Positions 1-8,700 of a stretch of DNA of 64,000 nucleotides are shown here, piece by piece. The position numbers and the translations under genes were made by a program. The first letter of the stretch is position 1; every line of letters starts with the position of its first letter. Below the pieces are notes generated by a model. That model did not search any database. It had not been told where the DNA came from and saw nothing but the letters and a program-made list of their open reading frames with translations. This stretch comes from Bacillus_BE sp042263505 (GTDB lineage Bacteria > Bacillota > Bacilli > Bacillales > Cytobacillaceae), in contig NZ_JBHKFI010000004.1 in NCBI RefSeq assembly GCF_042263505.1, positions 62,001 to 126,000 of the forward strand, given 5' to 3'.

Positions 1-582
1 AAAAATGGTGTCTATGTGAAAGTCCCTGTCTTTTCCTTTGCAAAGCTTCGCAAAGTGGATACCACATTAGGCCCAGAAATGAAATCTACTGGTGAAGTGA
101 TGGGGAAAGATATCACCCTTGAAAAGGCTTTATATAAAGGGTTAGTAGCCTCTGGAATCAAAATTAACAAGTTTGGCACTGTTTTGATGACCATTTCAGA
201 TAAGGATAAAGCTGAGAGCTTGCAATTAGCGAAACGATTTGCTTCAATTGGCTATCGTCTTATGGCAACAAACGGGACGGCAGGATACCTGCAAAAGCAT
301 GGGATTCCTGTGAAGATTGTTGAAAAAATAGGATCTGACGGCCCGAATTTACTTGATGTTATCCGAAATGGGGAAGCTCAATTTATAATTAATACTTTAA
401 CAAAAGGAAAGCAACCTGAAAGGGACGGTTTCCGAATTCGCAGGGAATCTGCTGAAAATGGTGTCCCTTGTCTCACTTCATTAGATACGGCTGAAGCCAT
501 TTTAAGAGTTATAGAATCCATGAATTTTTCCGCTGATCCAATGAATAAACCAGTGGAAATTCGGGAGGCAATACTATCATGA
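1..582 (+). CDS. carB: Carbamoyl-phosphate synthase large subunit, pyrimidine-specific (3' part only)
   Basis: The gene enters from the left edge and 193 C-terminal residues are visible. The product is the large (synthetase) subunit that makes carbamoyl phosphate from glutamine-derived ammonia, bicarbonate and two ATP. The visible part begins at the end of the second ATP-grasp half (LGPEMKSTGEVMG). It continues into the methylglyoxal-synthase-like allosteric domain, with the FGTVLMTISDKDK and ATNGTAGYL segments, where UMP/PRPP-type effectors act in this family. Position directly before pyrK marks it as the pyrimidine-operon copy (pyrAB in Bacillus naming). Its stop codon overlaps the pyrK ATG (ATGA), which suggests translational coupling. 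Confidence 0.95.
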   Translation, partial: KNGVYVKVPVFSFAKLRKVDTTLGPEMKSTGEVMGKDITLEKALYKGLVASGIKINKFGTVLMTISDKDKAESLQLAKRFASIGYRLMATNGTAGYLQKHGIPVKIVEKIGSDGPNLLDVIRNGEAQFIINTLTKGKQPERDGFRIRRESAENGVPCLTSLDTAEAILRVIESMNFSADPMNKPVEIREAILS

Positions 583-1358
583 TAAAAAAGGAAATATGTC
601 AAATCGTCTCACAAAAACAGTTAGCAGAAAATATTTTTGAGCTCACCATAACAGGTGAGCTTGTTCAAGAAATGGGTGAGCCGGGTCAATTTGTTCATTT
701 GAAAGTAAATGATGGCCATGATCCGCTATTACGTCGGCCAATAAGTATTAGCAGGATCGACCATAATAATTTACAATTGACACTCATTTATCGAAAAGAA
801 GGAAGAGGCACCTCTATCCTTTCAAAAAAAGTTGCCGGAGAAACAGTAGATATTTTAGGACCATTAGGGAATGGTTTCCCAATTGCAGAAACAAAAGAAG
901 GGGAAACTGCTCTACTTGTAGGTGGAGGAATCGGAGTTCCTCCTCTGTATGAATTATCCTATCAACTTGTTAAAAAAGGGGTCAAAGTCATCCATGTGTT
1001 AGGATTTCAAACAGAATCTGTCGTGTTTTATGAGAAAGAGTTTACAAGATTAGGAGAAACCTATATTGCAACGGTTGATGGAACTTTAGGGATAAAAGGA
1101 TTTGTAACAGATGTCATTGATCACCAAAGAATTCGATTTGATAGTATGTATGCATGTGGTCCAACACCAATGCTAAAAGCTCTATCTAATAACTATTCTC
1201 AGGAAAAGTTGTTTTTGTCATTAGAGGAACGAATGGCTTGCGGTATCGGAGCCTGCTTTGCTTGTGTTTGTCATACAGACAATGATTCTAATGGGCATTC
1301 ATACAAAAAAGTCTGCAGTGATGGTCCTGTATTTCGTGCTGGGGAGGTTGTCTTATGA
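579..1358 (+). CDS. pyrK: Dihydroorotate dehydrogenase B, electron-transfer subunit
   Basis: The 259-residue product has an N-terminal ferredoxin-reductase-type FAD domain (LLRRPISIS), a nucleotide-binding segment GGGIGVPPLYEL and a C-terminal [2Fe-2S] site. The cysteines are C221, C226, C229 and C246 (CGIGACFAC then KKVC). In the family it passes electrons from the PyrD FMN to NAD+, forming a heterotetramer with PyrD. It overlaps carB by ATGA upstream and pyrD by 4 nt downstream, so the three genes form one translationally coupled block. Length is typical. Confidence 0.97.
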   Translation: MIKKEICQIVSQKQLAENIFELTITGELVQEMGEPGQFVHLKVNDGHDPLLRRPISISRIDHNNLQLTLIYRKEGRGTSILSKKVAGETVDILGPLGNGFPIAETKEGETALLVGGGIGVPPLYELSYQLVKKGVKVIHVLGFQTESVVFYEKEFTRLGETYIATVDGTLGIKGFVTDVIDHQRIRFDSMYACGPTPMLKALSNNYSQEKLFLSLEERMACGIGACFACVCHTDNDSNGHSYKKVCSDGPVFRAGEVVL

Positions 1359-2266
1359 AGCGACTACATGTTGAGCTGCCGGGATTAAATCTAAAAAATC
1401 CAATAATGCCAGCATCCGGCTGCTTTGGTTTTGGCCGTGAATTCAGTCAGTTATATGATTTAAGCAAGCTTGGTGCAATCATGATTAAAGCGACCACGTT
1501 AAACCCGCGGTTTGGCAATCCGACTCCACGAGTGGCCGAAACAAGTGCTGGAATGTTAAATGCAATCGGTTTACAAAATCCAGGACTTCAAAAGGTTTTA
1601 ACTGAGGAGCTTCCTTGGCTAGAACAATTTGATGTACCCATTATTGCCAATGTGGCAGGTTCATCAGAAGAAGAATATGTTGCGGTAGCAAGGAAAATCT
1701 CGAAAGCACCGAATGTAAAGGCACTTGAATTAAATATTTCCTGTCCAAATGTCAAAACAGGTGGAATCGCTTTTGGGACTATTCCAGAAGTAGCGAAGAA
1801 TTTAACCAAACAAGTTAAGACAGTCTCAAGTGTTCCAGTATATGTGAAACTCTCACCGAATGTAACCAATATAGTAGAAATGGCAATGGCTGTAGCAGAC
1901 GGAGGGGCAGATGGCTTAACCATGATCAATACTTTAATTGGGATGAGAATCGATTTGAAAACAGGCCGTCCTATTTTAGCGAATAACACAGGCGGACTTT
2001 CTGGACCAGCGATAAAACCAGTGGCTATCAGAATGATTTATGAGGTTAGTCAGCATGTATCATTACCGATAATTGGCATGGGTGGCGTGGAAAGTGCTGA
2101 TGATGTGGTTGAATACTTTTATGCTGGTGCAAGTGCCGTTGCAGTTGGGACGGCAAATTTCGTGGATCCATTTGTATGTCCAAAGATAATAGAAGAGCTT
2201 CCACATGTATTAGAGAAGTTAGGCTATGAGCATATATCGGAATGCATCGGAAGGAGTTGGAAGTAG
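1355..2266 (+). CDS. pyrD: Dihydroorotate dehydrogenase B, catalytic subunit
   Basis: The 303-residue FMN-dependent TIM-barrel enzyme oxidises dihydroorotate to orotate. The NISCPN motif places the catalytic-base cysteine of class 1B enzymes at C130, and NNTGGLSGPAIKP lies in the FMN-binding region. A cysteine base plus the neighbouring pyrK separates it from the membrane-bound class 2 enzymes. The start overlaps pyrK by 4 nt, and the stop is 1 nt before the pyrF start. Confidence 0.97.
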   Translation: MKRLHVELPGLNLKNPIMPASGCFGFGREFSQLYDLSKLGAIMIKATTLNPRFGNPTPRVAETSAGMLNAIGLQNPGLQKVLTEELPWLEQFDVPIIANVAGSSEEEYVAVARKISKAPNVKALELNISCPNVKTGGIAFGTIPEVAKNLTKQVKTVSSVPVYVKLSPNVTNIVEMAMAVADGGADGLTMINTLIGMRIDLKTGRPILANNTGGLSGPAIKPVAIRMIYEVSQHVSLPIIGMGGVESADDVVEYFYAGASAVAVGTANFVDPFVCPKIIEELPHVLEKLGYEHISECIGRSWK

Positions 2267-2267
2267 G

Positions 2268-2978
2268 ATGAAGAATCCACTCATCATTGCCTTAGATTTT
2301 CCAAACAAGGAGGAAGTGCTTCAATTTCTAAGTAAATTTTCAAATGAAAAATTATTTGTTAAAGTTGGAATGGAGCTATTTTATCAAGAGGGTCCGCAAA
2401 TCATTTACGATTTAAAGGAACGGGAGCATCAAATTTTTCTTGACCTAAAGCTTCATGATATTCCCAATACAGTAAAACAAGCGATGAAAGGCCTGGCTCG
2501 CATGGACTGTGATTTAGTCAATGTTCATGCAGCAGGTGGTAAAGATATGATGGAATCTGCGCTTGAAGGATTAGAAATGGGAGTTCATTCGAGTAAGGAT
2601 CGTCCCAAGCTTATCGCGGTTACCCAATTAACTAGCACTTCAGAAGAGCAAATGAGAAAAGAACAATTAATCCAGGCTTCTCTACAGCAATCTGTTTTAC
2701 ATTATGCCATGTTAACTCAAGAAGCTGGTCTAGATGGAGTGGTTTGCTCGACACATGAAGCTGAGATGATTCGAAATGAGCTTGGAAATAATTTTTTAAC
2801 GGTAACGCCAGGAATCCGTCTCAATCATGATGATGCCGAGGATCAAAAGCGGGTTGCAACACCGCAAATTGCAAAAGCAAAAGGGGTGTCTGCCATTGTT
2901 GTCGGACGGTCCATAACAAAAGCGGAAGATCCACTATTAAGTTATTATACAATCAAGCAGGCATGGGAAGGAGAATGA
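2268..2978 (+). CDS. pyrF: Orotidine 5'-phosphate decarboxylase
   Basis: This 236-residue TIM-barrel enzyme decarboxylates OMP to UMP, the last step of de novo UMP synthesis. The active-site signature DLKLHDIP sits at residues 59-66, with D59, K61 and D64 as the expected charged catalytic residues. I chose ATG 2268 (MKNPLIIALDF), preceded by AAGGAG inside the end of pyrD, over an in-frame upstream start at 2226 that would add non-conserved residues. It lies one base after the pyrD stop. Confidence 0.97.
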   Translation: MKNPLIIALDFPNKEEVLQFLSKFSNEKLFVKVGMELFYQEGPQIIYDLKEREHQIFLDLKLHDIPNTVKQAMKGLARMDCDLVNVHAAGGKDMMESALEGLEMGVHSSKDRPKLIAVTQLTSTSEEQMRKEQLIQASLQQSVLHYAMLTQEAGLDGVVCSTHEAEMIRNELGNNFLTVTPGIRLNHDDAEDQKRVATPQIAKAKGVSAIVVGRSITKAEDPLLSYYTIKQAWEGE

Positions 2979-2980
2979 CA

Positions 2981-3619
2981 ATGAAAAAATTAATTGCAGA
3001 AAGATTATTAGAGATAAAAGCGGTGGCCCTTCAGCCTAATCAACCTTTTACGTGGGCATCTGGAATCAAATCTCCTATTTATTGTGATAATCGTTTAACT
3101 CTTTCCTATCCAGAAATTAGAAGAGAAATTGCCAAAGGCCTAAAAGCATTGATTTTAGAAAAATTTCCTGAGGTGGAATTAATCGCTGGAACAGCAACGG
3201 CAGGTATTCCTCATGCCGCATGGGTTAGCGAATTATTAGAATTGCCTATGTGCTATGTTCGTTCAAAACCAAAGGATCATGGACGCGGAAATCAAATTGA
3301 AGGAAAAGCGGATAAGGGTCAAAAAGTAGTGGTCATTGAAGATTTAATTTCCACAGGAGGAAGTGTGATTACAGCCGTTGAAGCATTAAGAAATGCTGGA
3401 TGTGAAGTGATAGGGGTCGTTTCTATATTTACTTACGAACTTGAAAAGGGTCGTAAACTGTTAAATGATAAGGAAATTATGACCTATTCCTTAACAGATT
3501 TCACTACATTAGTCACGATTGCATCAGAGAAAGGATATATGCAGAAAGAAGATTTAAAGAAAGTATTAGAATGGAAGAAAAACCCTGAAGCATGGGGAAA
3601 AGCATTCATTCATGAATAA
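2981..3619 (+). CDS. pyrE: Orotate phosphoribosyltransferase
   Basis: The 212-residue type I phosphoribosyltransferase joins orotate and PRPP to give OMP. The PRPP-binding motif VVVIEDLISTGGS is at residues 117-129 and the TATAGIPHAAW loop at 71-81. ATG 2981 (MKKLIAERLL) is preceded by GGGAAGGAGA in the end of pyrF. An upstream in-frame ATG at 2963 overlaps pyrF and lacks conservation. It is the last gene of the pyr operon and is followed at once by a terminator. Confidence 0.96.
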   Translation: MKKLIAERLLEIKAVALQPNQPFTWASGIKSPIYCDNRLTLSYPEIRREIAKGLKALILEKFPEVELIAGTATAGIPHAAWVSELLELPMCYVRSKPKDHGRGNQIEGKADKGQKVVVIEDLISTGGSVITAVEALRNAGCEVIGVVSIFTYELEKGRKLLNDKEIMTYSLTDFTTLVTIASEKGYMQKEDLKKVLEWKKNPEAWGKAFIHE

Positions 3620-3621
3620 AG

Positions 3622-3655
3622 AAAAAATCCAAGCTTTATGGCTTGGATTTTTTTT
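3622..3655. terminator. Bidirectional Rho-independent terminator between pyrE and rqcH
   Basis: A stem AAATCCAAGC / GCTTGGATTT with a 4-5 nt loop ends in eight T on the + strand and has an A-tract on the other side. It can therefore serve both pyrE (+) and the convergent rqcH (-). Confidence 0.9.
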
Positions 3656-3664
3656 GCGGATCAA

Positions 3665-5380
3665 CTAATTATTCGCTTTTAGCTTTAAGATGATATCTTC
3701 ATCAGGTGTAACATATACGGTTTGCTGATTTTCATAGATGACAAATCCAGGCTTTGCTCCATTTGGTTTTTTGACAAAGCGTACCTTTGTGTAATCAACT
3801 GGTACGGCACTGGAACTTCGTGCTTTACTAAAGTATGCCGCAAGCATCGCCGCTTCCATGATGGTATTTTCGTCCGGTTCTTTGCTTCTAATGACGACGT
3901 GAGACCCAGGGATATCCTTTGTATGAAGCCAAATTTCATCTCTTGCTGCAAATTTATTCGTTAAATAATCATTTTGTTTATTATTCTTCCCAACGAAAAT
4001 GTCTGTTCCATTTGAAGATAGGTAGTGATCTAGAATGGGTTTTGAGTTCGCCAATTTTTTCTTTTTCCGTTTACTGCGAATACGTAAATAACCACCTTCT
4101 GCTAATTCCTCCCTTATTTCTTCAATGTCACTCGTGGATGCAGATTCAATTTGTTGATAAAGCATATCAAAATAGGCAATTTCTTTTTCCGTCAGTTCAA
4201 TTTGTTCTTTGACAAAATGAATAGCATTTTTCGCTTTTTGATATTTTGTAAAGTATTTTTGGGCATTTTCAGAAGGAGTCTTTTGCGGATCTAATTGAAT
4301 TTTCACCTTCGCCTCATTTTCGTCATAATAGTTAATGACTTCTATTTCTTTCATGCCTCTTTTCATCGCATAAAGATTGGCTGTTAATAATTCGCCAAAG
4401 AGCTGATATCGATCGGAATTTTCCGCTTCCTCTAAGGTTTTCAATAGCTTCGTTAATTTTTTTTCATTTTTTACTTTTTCATTAACGATAAATCGCTCAA
4501 GATCATTTCCTTGCTGTTTGACACGGTCCCGTTCTGCTTTTCCAAAGTAAAAACGGTCTAGCATTTCACTTAATGAAGGGAATTCTTTTGTTTCCCCTTT
4601 CATATAGGTAAGCGGAAAGAGATAAAAGGCCTCTTTTCCGTTTTGTAAAGTGATAGTTGGGAAATATTGTCTTTCTTTTATTTGATTTAATAAACTGAAA
4701 AATGTTTTAGGAACCGTGACCCGATTTGCTGTACCTGCTTGGTAGATGACCTCGCGCGCAAATAATGGGGAAACCCCTGCAAATTGGTCTACTAATTGAC
4801 GATCTACCTTTCCGGCATTGAAATCTAGCTCTTTCTGAATTTCCTGTTCATCCACTTCTAATGGATTCACCTTGTTTTGATTAGGAGGAAAAATATAGGG
4901 CTGCCCCGGTAAAATCGCCCGGTGGGTGTTCACAGCAAAAGAAATATGTTTAATCGAATCTAAAATCATATTTTTCGACTTATCCACTAAGATAATGTTG
5001 CTGTGCCGTCCCATAATCTCGACAATCAATTGTTTGTTTGAGAGATCCCCAACTTCATTTCGTCCTTTTACATCAAAAATAATCATCCGATCGAGATTAA
5101 CCTGGTGAATTCCTTCTAAAATATAGCCTTCTAAATGCTTTCTCAGCAGCATGCAGAACATTGGCGGCTCGTTTGGATTATTATGTTGCTCATGTGTAAG
5201 CTGTGCTCTTGCATAGCTAGGATGGACAGACAGCAGTACCTTATGATTTTTTCCACTGGCCCTTACTATCATGATGATTTCATTCTTATTTGGCTGATGG
5301 ATTTTATTTATTCTTCCACCAGATATTGCTTGAGAGAGCTCTTCTACCATTGCCCTAGTAAATAATCCGTCAAACGACAT
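3665..5380 (-). CDS. rqcH: Rqc2-type ribosome quality-control factor (NFACT family; FbpA/YloA)
   Basis: The 571-residue protein has an N-terminal NFACT-N domain starting MSFDGLFTRAMVEEL, a long charged coiled coil in the middle and a C-terminal NFACT-R domain (WLHTKDIPGSHVVIRS). In B. subtilis the homologue binds 50S subunits carrying stalled peptidyl-tRNA and recruits tRNA-Ala for alanine tailing; older annotations call it fibronectin-binding protein. It stands alone on the minus strand, convergent with pyrE. In B. subtilis the cysH-ylnF sulfate-assimilation cluster lies between these two genes; here they are 45 nt apart. Confidence 0.93.
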   Translation of the reverse strand: MSFDGLFTRAMVEELSQAISGGRINKIHQPNKNEIIMIVRASGKNHKVLLSVHPSYARAQLTHEQHNNPNEPPMFCMLLRKHLEGYILEGIHQVNLDRMIIFDVKGRNEVGDLSNKQLIVEIMGRHSNIILVDKSKNMILDSIKHISFAVNTHRAILPGQPYIFPPNQNKVNPLEVDEQEIQKELDFNAGKVDRQLVDQFAGVSPLFAREVIYQAGTANRVTVPKTFFSLLNQIKERQYFPTITLQNGKEAFYLFPLTYMKGETKEFPSLSEMLDRFYFGKAERDRVKQQGNDLERFIVNEKVKNEKKLTKLLKTLEEAENSDRYQLFGELLTANLYAMKRGMKEIEVINYYDENEAKVKIQLDPQKTPSENAQKYFTKYQKAKNAIHFVKEQIELTEKEIAYFDMLYQQIESASTSDIEEIREELAEGGYLRIRSKRKKKKLANSKPILDHYLSSNGTDIFVGKNNKQNDYLTNKFAARDEIWLHTKDIPGSHVVIRSKEPDENTIMEAAMLAAYFSKARSSSAVPVDYTKVRFVKKPNGAKPGFVIYENQQTVYVTPDEDIILKLKANN

Positions 5381-5623
5381 ATAAACATCCCTTTTCTATA
5401 AAAATGCAAACAATCAAAGTCGTAGATAAATTTTTTTCTTCGTGATTCTAGTAATTATAGGAGGTTACCTTACCCTGTTTAAAAGAATAGCAAATTAATG
5501 AAAAGGAATCGAGTAAATAGCGGAATTCCCTTAGCATTTTTTTGGACAAGTGTGAATATGTTTAGGTTAGAGAAAGTTCAGAACCGACAATGATGGTTGA
5601 AATAAAGGAGGAAGTGAGTCCTT

Positions 5624-8299
5624 ATGAAATTTCATGAAATGAAGACAGAAGAAGTGGGGGTAGCATTAAACACGGACTTTTCGGCAGGATTATCGGATCA
5701 TGCTGTAAATGAGAGAAGGAAAAAAGATGGTTTAAATGAATTAGAAGAAGGAGAAAAGCAATCTGCTTTACTCTTATTTTTTAGTCAATTTAAAGATTTT
5801 ATGGTACTTGTCTTATTGGGGGCCACTCTCATCTCAGGCCTGCTTGGAGAATATATAGATGCTATTGCCATAATTGCTATCGTCATTATTAATGGATGTC
5901 TTGGCTTTTTTCAAGAAAGAAGAGCAGAGAAATCACTAGATGCTTTAAAAGAACTGTCTGCTCCACAAGTTCACTTATTGCGAAATGGGAAGTGGACAAA
6001 GGTTGCTTCAAAGGAAGTGGTAGTAGGTGATGTTTTACGATTTTCAAGTGGAGACCGCATTGGTGCCGATATGCGCATTATCGATGCTCATAGCTTAGAA
6101 ATTGAGGAATCTGCTTTAACCGGGGAATCCTTACCCGTACAAAAAACGATCGAAAAGCTTGCAGGAAGTGATCTAGGGATTGGCGATATGGAAAATATGG
6201 CATTTATGGGGACAATGGTTACCAGAGGAAGTGGTAAAGGAGTAGTGGTCGCAACAGGAATGAAGACAGCAATGGGACAAATAGCTGATTTGCTGCAATC
6301 AGCTGAAACCATTGAAACGCCATTACAACGAAGATTAGAACAACTAGGTAAAATTTTAATTATCGCAGCGTTATTTTTAACCGTACTTGTTGTTCTTGTG
6401 GGTGTGATTCAAGGACATGACTTATATACTATGTTTCTTGCAGGCGTTTCCTTGGCTGTTGCGGCTATTCCTGAGGGATTACCAGCTATCGTAACGGTTG
6501 CACTTTCTCTTGGTGTTCAAAGAATGATTAAGAAAAATGCAATTGTGAAAAAGCTTCCTGCTGTTGAAACCCTTGGCTGTGCATCTGTTATCTGTTCCGA
6601 TAAGACAGGGACAATGACGCAAAATAAAATGACGGTCACACATCTTTGGAGTGGAGGAAGAGTTTGGACTGTTGATGGAGTTGGTTATTCACCTAAGGGA
6701 AATTTTTATCGGGAAAATAACCAAATTCATTTAAAGGATCATAAGGAATTACAACAATTGCTAATGTTTGGGATGCTTTGTAATCATGCAGATATTTTGC
6801 AAAAAGAGAAAGAATTCGTTATTGATGGCGATCCAACCGAAGGAGCGCTGCTTGTTGCTGCTATGAAAGCGGGGTACAAGCGGGAACAACTTCTGAATCA
6901 GTATGAAATTGTCAACGAATTTCCGTTTGATTCGACTAGAAAAATGATGAGCATCATTGTTAAAGATCATACAGGAAGAACCTTTGTTGTGACAAAGGGC
7001 GCCCCTGATGTCCTAATTGGAATAAGTGAATCCGTATTATGGGAAGGCAAAAAGCATTTAATGACAGACAATATGAGTAGGGCAGTTAAGGAGGCAATAG
7101 ATGGCTTAGCTTCACAAGCATTAAGAACGATAGCCATTGGGTTTAAAGAAATATCCCCCCAAACGATTATTTTAGCAGATAAAGAAGCAGAGAAAGAGTT
7201 AACGATCATTGGATTACAAGGAATGATCGATCCACCAAGACCAGAAGTTAAAGAGGCTGTCAGAGAATGTAAGCAAGCAGGAATTAAAACCGTTATGATT
7301 ACTGGTGATCACGTCATTACAGCAAAAGCCATTGCCAAACAGCTTGGGATTTTAGCTAAAAATAATAAGGTTCTCGATGGGAAAGCTTTATCAGAAATGA
7401 CGGTGGAAGAGTTGGAGGAGATTGTGGAGGATGTTTCGGTATTTGCCCGGGTTTCACCGGAACATAAATTGAAGATTGTGAAGGCTTTACAAAACAAAGG
7501 CCATATTGTTGCCATGACAGGGGATGGAGTTAATGACGCTCCTGCCATAAAAACTGCTGATATCGGGGTTGCAATGGGGATAACAGGGACCGATGTTGCT
7601 AAGGAAGCATCCTCCTTAATCCTTCTAGACGATAATTTTGCGACGATCAAAGTGGCGATAAATGAAGGCAGAAATATTTATGAAAATATTCGAAAATTTA
7701 TCCGCTATTTGCTTGCATCTAATGTGGGAGAAATTTTAGTGATGCTTTTTGCTATGCTGCTTGCTCTTCCACTTCCATTGGTACCTATACAAATATTGTG
7801 GGTGAATCTTGTAACAGATGGTCTTCCTGCTATGGCACTTGGTTTAGATCAACCAGAAGAAGATGTCATGAAAAGACATCCACGGAGTCCAAAAGAGGGG
7901 GTTTTCGCCCGCGGATTAGGATGGAAGGTTATTTCAAGAGGGTTTTTGATCGGATTAATGACCTTATTTTCATTTATGATTTCTTATCATGAACATCCTG
8001 ATAACCTTGCTTATGCCCAGACGGTGGCTTTTTCAACACTCGTTTTAGCTCAACTTATTCATGTCTTTGATTGTCGAAGTGAGAAATCAGTTTTCTCAAG
8101 AAATCCATTTGGAAATAAATATTTATTATGGAGTGTGCTTTCGTCTGTATTGCTGATGCTTGTGGTTATTTATTATCCGCCATTACAGCAAATTTTCCAT
8201 ACGATTCCGATACTCGGGAGAGATTGGCTGTTAGTTATCGGATTATCCGCAATCCCAACTTTTTTACTTGCGGGTTCACTTTTCGCAAGAAAAAAATAG
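5624..8299 (+). CDS. yloB: Calcium-transporting P-type ATPase (P2A class)
   Basis: The 891-residue product has the N-terminal cation-ATPase domain, the TGES actuator loop at 166-169, the membrane motif IPEGL around 282-286, the phosphorylated aspartate D326 in DKTGT and the hinge TGDGVNDAP at 632-640. Hydrophobic segments flank these as expected for ten transmembrane helices. The C-terminal NLVTDGLPA supports a SERCA-like calcium pump. The B. subtilis homologue is expressed in sporulation, which is family knowledge and not visible here. The RBS AAAGGAGG precedes ATG 5624. The gene is divergent from rqcH across 243 nt. Confidence 0.93.
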   Translation: MKFHEMKTEEVGVALNTDFSAGLSDHAVNERRKKDGLNELEEGEKQSALLLFFSQFKDFMVLVLLGATLISGLLGEYIDAIAIIAIVIINGCLGFFQERRAEKSLDALKELSAPQVHLLRNGKWTKVASKEVVVGDVLRFSSGDRIGADMRIIDAHSLEIEESALTGESLPVQKTIEKLAGSDLGIGDMENMAFMGTMVTRGSGKGVVVATGMKTAMGQIADLLQSAETIETPLQRRLEQLGKILIIAALFLTVLVVLVGVIQGHDLYTMFLAGVSLAVAAIPEGLPAIVTVALSLGVQRMIKKNAIVKKLPAVETLGCASVICSDKTGTMTQNKMTVTHLWSGGRVWTVDGVGYSPKGNFYRENNQIHLKDHKELQQLLMFGMLCNHADILQKEKEFVIDGDPTEGALLVAAMKAGYKREQLLNQYEIVNEFPFDSTRKMMSIIVKDHTGRTFVVTKGAPDVLIGISESVLWEGKKHLMTDNMSRAVKEAIDGLASQALRTIAIGFKEISPQTIILADKEAEKELTIIGLQGMIDPPRPEVKEAVRECKQAGIKTVMITGDHVITAKAIAKQLGILAKNNKVLDGKALSEMTVEELEEIVEDVSVFARVSPEHKLKIVKALQNKGHIVAMTGDGVNDAPAIKTADIGVAMGITGTDVAKEASSLILLDDNFATIKVAINEGRNIYENIRKFIRYLLASNVGEILVMLFAMLLALPLPLVPIQILWVNLVTDGLPAMALGLDQPEEDVMKRHPRSPKEGVFARGLGWKVISRGFLIGLMTLFSFMISYHEHPDNLAYAQTVAFSTLVLAQLIHVFDCRSEKSVFSRNPFGNKYLLWSVLSSVLLMLVVIYYPPLQQIFHTIPILGRDWLLVIGLSAIPTFLLAGSLFARKK

Positions 8300-8317
8300 G
8301 AAGTTATGATATAATCC

Positions 8318-8356
8318 AAAAGGTAGTAGAGTTATACTCTATTACCTTTTTGTTTT
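8318..8356 (+). terminator. Rho-independent terminator after yloB
   Basis: The near-perfect stem AAAAGGTAGTAGAGT / ACTCTATTACCTTTT has a short loop and is followed by TTTTTGTTTT. It lies 18 nt after the yloB stop and 15 nt before repeat copy 1. Confidence 0.85.
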
Positions 8357-8371
8357 GAACATAGGTAATGA

Positions 8372-8700
8372 TTTATCCCACTCTTAACGGACATTTTGGC
8401 TCCCACTTCAAGATTCTGAGAATACGAAGAAGATAAGTGGGAGATCAACTGTCCGTAAAGGTCCGACGACGGACAGGATGTCCTAGTCAGGCGAAAGCCA
8501 CAGGACGTGGCGTTATTGAGCGTGATAAGTGAAATAAGATTTTTCTTTGGGCTTCAGCCCTTAGAAAAATCAATCAGGCTTTGCGTGACTAACCATGAGT
8601 GGGGGATGAATGACAGACTAAAAGCGCGACGTCAATCGCAACGTCTGCACTAGCACGTCCTGTGCGTCGAAAACCCCCACTCATGGAAATTTCACTTTAT
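8372..8700 (+). repeat. Structured interspersed repeat, copy 1 (full length, 329 bp)
   Basis: It shares ends TTTATCCCACTCTTAACGG and CACTTTAT with the other copies. Helices visible on the + strand: CTCCCACTT 8400-8408 with AAGTGGGAG 8435-8443; GTCCT 8480-8484 with AGGAC 8502-8506, enclosing GGC-GAAA-GCC (GNRA loop); GATTTTTCT 8538-8546 with AGAAAAATC 8563-8571, enclosing GGGCT-TC-AGCCC; and the closing helix 8593-8605 / 8674-8686. CACAGGACGTG (8499-8509) is perfectly complementary to 8654-8664. The closing helix reads CCATGAG here but CCATCAG in the other copies, with the partner changed to match. It fills most of the 450-nt gap before yloC. No transposase is present. Confidence 0.93.

Noticed and set aside
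8372..8700. Reading the repeat as an IS200/IS605-linked guide RNA or HEARO-type RNA
   Set aside because: The folded domain and insertion beside genes are suggestive, but there is no nuclease or transposase ORF nearby, and the flanks do not consistently show the ATGA/GTGA sites described for HEARO. It stays unassigned.
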